Positions 57,001 through 64,000 of a stretch of DNA of 64,000 bases are shown here, in pieces. The position numbers were made by a program, and so were the translations under genes. The stretch is taken from the NCBI GenBank assembly GCA_024195585.1, contig SWBL01000260.1, positions 1 to 64,000 of the forward strand. The letters run 5' to 3'. The stretch is from Aureobasidium sp. EXF-3400. Taxonomy: Eukaryota; Ascomycota; Dothideomycetes; Dothideales; Saccotheciaceae. Position 1 is the first letter of the stretch. Each line of letters starts with the position of its first letter. The notes below the pieces were generated by a model. That model saw only the letters and a program-made list of their open reading frames with translations, had not been told where the DNA came from and searched no databases.

Positions 57001-58619
57001 AGTCGACAAACGCAGACAGAATCGATACTTGCACATGGTGGACGCGATGCGAAAACTGGCGAGGAAACGGGAGCAACAGGCCCACAAGCAGGCCGAAGGT
57101 GAGATTGCTTGTTCACTACTGATTACGGTCTGGACTGACAAGCACAACAGCTCAAAAAGCCGCTCACATGCGCAAGCAGCACGAAAACGCAGCACCAAAG
57201 AATGGTATCCCCACCCCTCAGGAATTCAGCAAAATGCGCCAAGAGCGGGATGTCCAGGTTCACGCACGACAAGAACGTTACAGAGAGCAAATGCTCGTGC
57301 AACAACGCGTATGTCACTTATCGTGGTCCGATCATCTAATAGTGCTAACAAATTTACAGCAGGCTCAAATGCAACGCAACGGCCAGGTGCCGAACCAGCA
57401 AGCTCACCCCAATGCTACTGCTCACAACCGTACCGGACCTAACATGCCTCATCCGCAAAGCTCTCAAACACAACCTGGGGGTCCTCAGCAGATGAACCAT
57501 CAAGGTTTACCGAACGGACAACATCCCAATGCTGCTGCGCAGGGAGGTGCGCATCTCAATACTCCGCAAATGGGTATGCGCGGAGGTATACCACAAGCGC
57601 AGATGCAACCCAACATGCGTCCTGTGGCCAATGGCCAACCAGATGGGATGCAGCAGAGAGTGCTCGAGGCGCAAAGAGCGAATCAACTAAAGATGAATGG
57701 TCAGCAATACCAGATGGCGCCACCGAATCGAGCAAGTCCTGGAGGTATGCATCCTCCGAATGCGGTGGGCAATCAGTCTGCAGTGAACGGCATGCAAAAC
57801 GTCCGTACTCCTGGTGCACAAACCCAGACTCATCAATCGACCCCTAATGGCAACGCTGTTGCTTCACCACACATGCCACCACCACCAACTCCAACGAATC
57901 AGTCGCAACAATCGCAGCAACTAGCCAATGGACTTGTACCGAACATCACGACAATCACTCACCAGCTCCAGGCACAGTTCCCGCAAGCCTCGGCAGAGAA
58001 AATTCAGGAGCTGGCAGCCGACCGCTTGCGACATATTCACTTACAAGGACAGCACCAGCAATCCCATCAGCAGGCTCGTCAAAGTGCGCTCAGCGCCGCT
58101 GCCGGAACACATGCCGCTAATATTGCACCAAACGGCTCGCCTGCTTACAGTCAAAACCAAGCAGCCTTCCATCAGAACAATGGCAGCGGTCAACACACGG
58201 CCTTTAACGCCAATGGTAATAACACGACAGGTAATGCAGGCAATCCTGCTGCACAGCAGTATGCTGCGGGTATGCGACAACGCGTTCTGGCTCAACAGAG
58301 CCAGATGCAACATCAAAATTCCACCATACAGAACAACGGCAGCCCGCGGGTAGCACAGGCCAGTCCAGTACCGGGCATGGCGGTACCAAGTCCGAACATG
58401 GCTCCTGCTCACCCGACGCAGAGTATGCCTTTGAACGCCAACAACCGCACACCCACGCCTCAGATGACAAGGATGGGCAGCGGCCAAGGGGCCGCGGCTT
58501 CAGGAACGCCTCAGCCAGGATCTCAGCTGCAACAAACGCCCTCGGCGATGCAGCGACAAAGTCCCGTCGTCCAACAGGCCAGCCCAAGGCCTGTCTCTGC
58601 TGGTGTTGCGAGACAATAG
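54085..58619 (+). CDS. VID21: Vid21/Eaf1-type NuA4 histone acetyltransferase scaffold
   Basis: Five exons: 54085-54140, 54275-54445, 54502-57098, 57151-57308 and 57360-58619; 1413 aa. The ATG at 54085 is the one whose exon splices with a GTAAGT donor in frame (start MSLAQLRDGPLSERR); an ATG at 54107 would meet a stop. The HSA domain lies at about residue 530-600 (HMDHLMAEMKWMRTDFRQER), and the SANT/Myb domain near 800-860 (SQWTEEDQQTLRRLAKEYSF). Residues after ~1000 form a long Gln/Asn/Pro-rich tail. Eaf1/Vid21 scaffolds NuA4, with HSA binding actin-related subunits. The last intron is 51 nt and stop-free in frame. Confidence 0.93.
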
Positions 58620-60148
58620 TATTGATCGTATGTACCGTTGATGTAACTTGCTGCTCACTTTTGCCTCACTTTCACGGATTGGCATTGCAATGAGAAGCCG
58701 GGTTTTAGGGAGCGATAGTGGTGTTAAGCATGTCTTTTCTCGCAAGGATAGACAAAATGGGAAGATAGACGAGGAGATTTGGGGAAAAGTTACGCATTTC
58801 TGACGTTGAATCTCCCAGTCTCAACCTTGTTGCCTGTTCTTGTTGCCTTGCAGTGCTTTGTCTTGATTCTTTTTATGTACAAAAATTCAGCATTATGGAT
58901 CTCTTTTCCCTCTTGATCATCTGCGAAGACGCATCCAACCCCATTCATGTTACCGTCTCGTCCCATGAGAGTCCAGCCAATGCTTCTCATGTCCGCAATG
59001 TGACAGGATTGTTACCTTCCTCGAGTTGGCATGTGCTTTGCCGGCTAAGTGGTTGCACGGGCATGCCGTTGGTTGCGTTTCTGCTCGCGTCACGGCGCAC
59101 GCTCTGTGCGTGCCGGTGAGAGCACACCACGTCTGGTCGGGTTGCGGTGCCAGCACCGCCGCATCTTGGTAGGCTCTGGCGCATCAAGGCCGCTAAGTCG
59201 GTTGAACAAACAAATTGCCATGATGACGGAGACGCTTCCTCAGATGGGACGATTTGATTTTTCGGTGGATTTGCCGAACTGCTGTCTAGCGGACTTGCGT
59301 GCGGTATGTACATATGCTGCATGCCCCCGATTTGAGATGGAGCGAGCGATATGCAAGTTCCACGGCACTACTGTCTGACAGATGCACGGCGTGGAAGTCG
59401 TCTCCGTCTCCGCGGTCTGAGTAAATTTGATTCTTTCAGACTTTTTGCTTACAGTTTTTTTCGTGAGGGGGCTGGGAATTGTTTGCACTGTAGCTGAGAG
59501 AGGTATATGATACCTTTTGAAAGGGATGTAGAGCGTCTTTTCTTCCAGAATGTCCATGGTTAGGTTTCTTGTTAGGAAGCAGCTATGTTTCTTCATAGAT
59601 TACAGTCTTGCTAACTTTCTCTATGGGATAAGGGCAGATTTTAGGGTCGAGACGCTCTGGAGCACTATAGGTGAAAATGGTATAGACTCTCGTCGCTTAA
59701 ATGGTTGCACGGTACCACGCCTCCTGCCTACTCCACTCATGGCGATTGGACCCGACTCCGACAACACTACGCCATGTAAATGATCAAAAGCAGATATCTA
59801 TGGTCAAGGAGGCAGGTCCACCTCCTGTTTTGTTGCCGAGATGCCGAGAAAAGTGCTTCAAGCATCGGTATAATCTCCCATTGGACGACTACACCCTTTC
59901 CGACCTCACCACGTACATCGTATTCTTCTTAGGGCAGCTGATTGGATATCAGCGTATCGGACTTGCGTGCCGACGTGCGTTCTTCCACCTCTTCTATCCT
60001 CCTACCACGGTATCGAGCGATGGGTAAACTACAAAAAGGCAGAGTTGTTTTCAGACCAGATGTGCAGCTAGAGAGGGCCGAAGCCATGTCGGCTCTCGCT
60101 TGACACTGCCTTGACTCTAGGGACTATCTTGCATTTTGATAGGCACGC
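58620..60148. other. intergenic region
   Basis: About 1.53 kb downstream of VID21. ORFs are short and overlap on both strands without domain signal. No RNA gene was recognised. Confidence 0.4.
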
Positions 60149-60569
60149 ATGCCACGTACCTCAGCACACAAGGACATCGAAGAAGCATGTCAGCCCATAT
60201 ATGCTTCTTCTTTTGACTGTTCCCGTCTTCGCATGAATCTTCTCTCTTTCTCCTTGCCCAAGCTCAAACTCGATGAACAAGTTACCCTCACTTACCACTT
60301 CTCCAAAGTGCGACGGCGTACGCCCCTCCTGCAAATGCTGCATCGCAAAGGCCACACAATGCAACTACAGCGTCACCCCAGGTGTCACCCAGCAACAAGC
60401 CATGAAGAATCAACTGGAAACCTACAAGCACGTCTTGTCATTACTGAGGGAAAGCACCATGGAAGATGCGGAAGTCTTGGTCAAGATGATCAAGTCAAGG
60501 GACAACTTGTCAGATGCTGTCATGGATATCCAAGCAGCAACGCGGCTTCACTACTCTGGAGATTGTTGA
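60149..60569 (+). pseudogene. remnant of a Zn2Cys6 regulator
   Basis: The frame ending at 60569 carries the second half of a zinc cluster, KCDGVRPSCKCCIAKATQC, which supplies the third to sixth cysteines with correct spacing. It is followed by a coiled linker (LETYKHVLSLLRESTMEDAE) typical of these regulators. The first two cysteines should lie on an upstream exon; the sequence just upstream (from the ATG at 60149, with EEAC and DCSRLR) is suggestive but no convincing exon join was found. The protein stops about 60 residues past the cluster, with no regulatory domain. Most likely a truncated or decayed gene. Confidence 0.5.
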
Positions 60570-63500
60570 TATACACAGGATGCTTGGACTTTCGAAAGCA
60601 ATGACGATTGACGAGGGAAAAGCCCAGATAGGCTTGAAACTACGTCAAGCTCTACTACACGAGACTATGCAAGGCATGCGCATTCCAACAAAAGATGGAA
60701 AAGCGAAGCTCGAGAAGCAAGGTGTCCACTGCTTACGAGTTAGAGGTCGAACAGTACTACGATTGGCAAGCAGTATAGACCTATGTTGCTGAGTCCAGAC
60801 TTTTCCGTTCCATCCTCAGCATCGTTCATGACAGGCACTATATATAAGTACGCCTGGGAAGAGGGAGCCGACCTGGGAAACGAAACAACTCATTGACGCC
60901 GAAACCGGAGGATTTTGCTCTGTTCGATCCGATGTTGACATGTGGTTTTCCCTACGCACAATCGATTTAAGGTCCACCTTCCAATTTCCCTTGTCGTCAC
61001 GCTTGAAGTTCCTCTCCATTTGTGGCCTCTCGAGCTATTTCCATGCTACGCTCGATGTAGTATGAATCCCTTCGACTTGACGTATTAAGTCCTTCCAAGA
61101 CTGATCCCAAGCACGGCGGGTGGCTCCGAAAGTCAACAATTCACAACAGTCGACTCTGCAATGGAGCGTGAAAGCCGGAAGGTGGGATCTAGAGGAATCG
61201 TGCAGCCAATAGTGCGCCTAAAGAAAGAAGACAGGGGTTAGCGGGAAGGAGACCACTGGAATCTGAAGTAGGGATAAATATTATCCATTGCTTCCCATTG
61301 TGTAACACGTCCGTATCCTTCTTGTCCTCACACGAAGGAACAGTGCAGATTTTCGGACCTCACTCCTTAATAAAGGCTTGTTTCTCGGACTTTTGCCCGT
61401 TCTTGCAGCAGAGGGACCAAGTCCGCTTGAAGGACTCTAGCCCGCCAGAGGTACGGGGTCTGCTCGCCTTGCGTTAGTGTTGGCGTATCAAAAGATTTGT
61501 GAGGCAAGAGTCAGGTGTTCCATGCAGCGAAGCCCTTCTTGGACGAGTAATATGTTTCGAATCTCGGAGCTTGCTCCTTCTACCTGTGCGTGTATCCTAA
61601 CTACTCATTGCAGGTACATACGCAGGAGAAAATTGATATAAGAAGCCCTAGAAATTCTCTACATGGGAGTGCTGTTTCCAGCAAACCTTTCTCCGCGGTG
61701 AGAACCATGATGTGATATGCTTCTCTTCCGTCGCCCCATCACGAAGCAGCATCTCTAGACATACATACGGAACATATTCCACCAGTACTTGACCTTCCCT
61801 CGCAGGAACCAAGGTCATCTCGTAAGCAATCTCGCCAAGCTCCCATCGGCGAATACAGCTCGTTCTGTTCATTTCAAAAAAGAAAACTGAAAAAGTCAAG
61901 AGTAAGCGATATATTCGATAAACTTTCGATCAAAACGTCTGATCGCAAACATATGACACATCCCACAATGGTTGTTGTCTCATCCCGGAGACAACTCCGC
62001 ATCTTTTGCCGATAGAGTATTGTAGACTCCGAGGTGGGACAAAAGAACAAGAGTATCACCGAGTATGTTGTACACCCACGCGCGCACGTTCGCTCACAAT
62101 TGACAAAAACAGAAAAGCCACTTTGGCTTTGGCGTCACGGTACACCACCATGCACGAGATGAGACTTGCGCTCTGCTGAAGTCTGCGCCATCTAAAACTC
62201 GAAGGAAGCGGCGACTCGTGGTTCCGTCAGCTTTTAGATCTAGACATGTAAAAGGAGCCGACGCGATGTCGTACTCTCTCGGTGAGGGACATGTGCTCGA
62301 GTAGGTAAAGAGAGCCGATGTGTTATCGTATGCTTTTAGTGGACATCGCTCGCTTCCTCCAACCATCAAAGCTTTCTTTCTATGCAATTTTGCTTACTTC
62401 CAGCACACGAGGAGGCTGCTGTATCTCGAATACTTTGTTGACAACGAAAAGGATCCTATGGTCCCTCCTTTACGATATCGTTCAGGTCACACGGATACGA
62501 AAACACCAGCAAGGGGCTGCCGAAGGAGTTCTTGAGGCTGAAATGCCTCTCAATCCGATCCTATCTCTGAATTTCCTGGAAGGCGATTTTTTTTTTTCTC
62601 CAGAAATGAAACATTCAACTCATGTTCATGTTACTCTGGAAGGCTTCTGTCGACATGATCTCGCTCTCTCATATTGGTCTTCTCAGTCTGACCACCGCTT
62701 GCAATTGGACCTCAGTATCACGGCACTTGTGACCATTTGAAATGATGCTTAGACGAGTAAGGGAAGGGCTCAAAAAATCAAATGACCAAACTATCTGGGA
62801 ACTGGCAAGAAGGAATTTCGAAAACACAGGAACAACGGAATACCATGGACAGAGACAATTCGGCGCTCCAACAGCGGACCTTTGTTGAAAAGGATTCGGA
62901 ACCTATTCTGGACTACCCAAGCCGGCAAGCACTACCACACAGAGGCTCGGACCTTATTGCGTGGCGCGTGGCTCAAATTCAAGGTGATTCTGAACAGTTT
63001 AGAACCAGTCTACATTCTCAGATAAGTCAATGCAGCACACTCAGGGCATGGCATGAGTAACATGATAACGAAAATCATGACAGTATGGGTTATGCAACAA
63101 CCATGCTCAGTGCTCCTTGGTCTTGCTATGCTTGGCCACTGGTATGTCTCGAGTTCAAGGTCGAATTAAATTTCGAAAAAGGTCCGTCCCTAATAGCCAT
63201 TGGATTTTCTACACATACATAGGAGTAGAGCTTACGTTGGATAGCGCGAGTACGCGATCCCTATTTCCACTCTTACAACACCTCCAATTTGCTGCCAATC
63301 CTTGCAAACTCTGGCGGAAGGACGTGCAGACTATGTAAACGGTGATGCTAACCCCCCTGGAGGTGGATGGCGCATCCCCGATAGGTTGGCAACTGCCTCT
63401 CTCGTCAATCATCTTTACAAGGAGGACAGCAACCCATAGGCATCACCAAAGTCGCCCAAAATCAAGATTAGCTTGACCATTAGATGCAGCATATCCCCTT

Positions 63501-64000
63501 TAGCACTCTTGAGGTTGAGATACTCATATATACAATGGTTGATGCGACCGATGAAGCCGCCAAGTGCGTATTCGTATGAAAGAAGCCTGCAGCTAAACAC
63601 ATTAGTAAGATTGGTTGGAAAGGAAAAAGGTAGCCACCAGTACGTAACAATGACGGATCAATCGTACCAAAAAACAAAAAAAACAAAAACAAAAAAGCAC
63701 ACTTGGCAAATCTACTTCCCGCACATTCTGCAGTCCTGGGTCCGCCTTAACAGTCCAACACAGACTTTCCTGAGGTCTGAGATCCCAAGGCACGACTAAA
63801 TTCGGAATGCAAGAGGTGGACCGGGGAGACGGACTCGACTATTCCGACGAGGTGGCCGTTAGGGGTAGGTTTCTCGGCGATGCCGGAGCTCTTTTTCTGT
63901 TTTTAGAACCAACGACATGTCCTAGATTTGCTTTCGTTAGGATTTCGTCCTCTCTCGCACTCTTTTCTACAGTGGGCGAATGGTTATCGCCTCATGAGTG
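60570..64000. other. gene-poor right end of window
   Basis: About 3.4 kb with no supported gene. A minus-strand ORF at 61648-61899 has a coding-like stretch (RWELGEIAYEMTLVPAREGQ) but no recognised domain. Homopolymer runs are present at about 62587-62598 (T) and 63668-63698 (A/C). A truncated gene beyond the window edge cannot be excluded. Confidence 0.4.

Noticed and set aside
1..64000. CRISPR arrays, rRNA genes, telomere repeats, complete transposons
   Set aside because: None seen; there are no regularly spaced repeats, no long terminal repeats and no TTAGGG runs.

Overview
This window comes from the nuclear genome of a filamentous ascomycete (Pezizomycotina). The evidence is short GT-AG introns of about 46-70 nt with CTAAC/CTGAC branch sites, pyrimidine-rich promoters, Zn2Cys6 regulators, fungal rhodopsin-type 7TM proteins, a questin-oxidase-like protein, and a GH5 endoglucanase. 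Intergenic spacing and roughly balanced base composition would fit Dothideomycetes, but that is inference. I read about 23 protein-coding genes or gene relics and two tRNAs. Exon joins were worked out by hand from splice signals and frame continuity.

Layout. 1-435 is an AT-rich, probably mutated repeat just upstream of a tRNA-Gln. 0.8-7.3 kb is housekeeping: riboflavin synthase, a small membrane protein, the succinate dehydrogenase iron-sulfur subunit and a SAM-PH protein. After a 2.8 kb gap come a Zn2Cys6 regulator, two conserved-looking proteins of unknown function, and a questin-oxidase-like protein (10-19 kb). 19.9-29 kb is more accessory: two fungal rhodopsin-like 7TM genes, a secreted berberine-bridge-type FAD oxidase, and an ankyrin array with no start. 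29.7-34.1 kb holds a small mitochondrial-type protein, a broken secreted serine carboxypeptidase, a GH5 endoglucanase and a single-pass membrane microprotein.

35.5-38 kb has an intron-bearing tRNA-Leu and a second Zn2Cys6 regulator with a 33-nt exon, followed by a 3.7 kb gene-poor stretch. 41.6-58.6 kb is denser: a Naa40-like histone N-acetyltransferase, eIF4E, an FAD monooxygenase, a GH35 glycosidase, a vacuolar-type amino acid transporter, and the divergent pair Mak11 (ribosome biogenesis) and Vid21/Eaf1 (NuA4 scaffold). 58.6-64 kb is mostly non-coding and has remains of a third Zn2Cys6 gene.

Most promising anomalies: an in-frame TGA followed by 50 codons of plausible protein at 13975-14130; a carboxypeptidase that keeps its catalytic triad but has lost its central insertion and breaks frame there; a long unassigned N-terminal region on the Naa40-like protein; and a stop-free 51-nt intron in Vid21. 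No clearly novel multi-gene system stood out.
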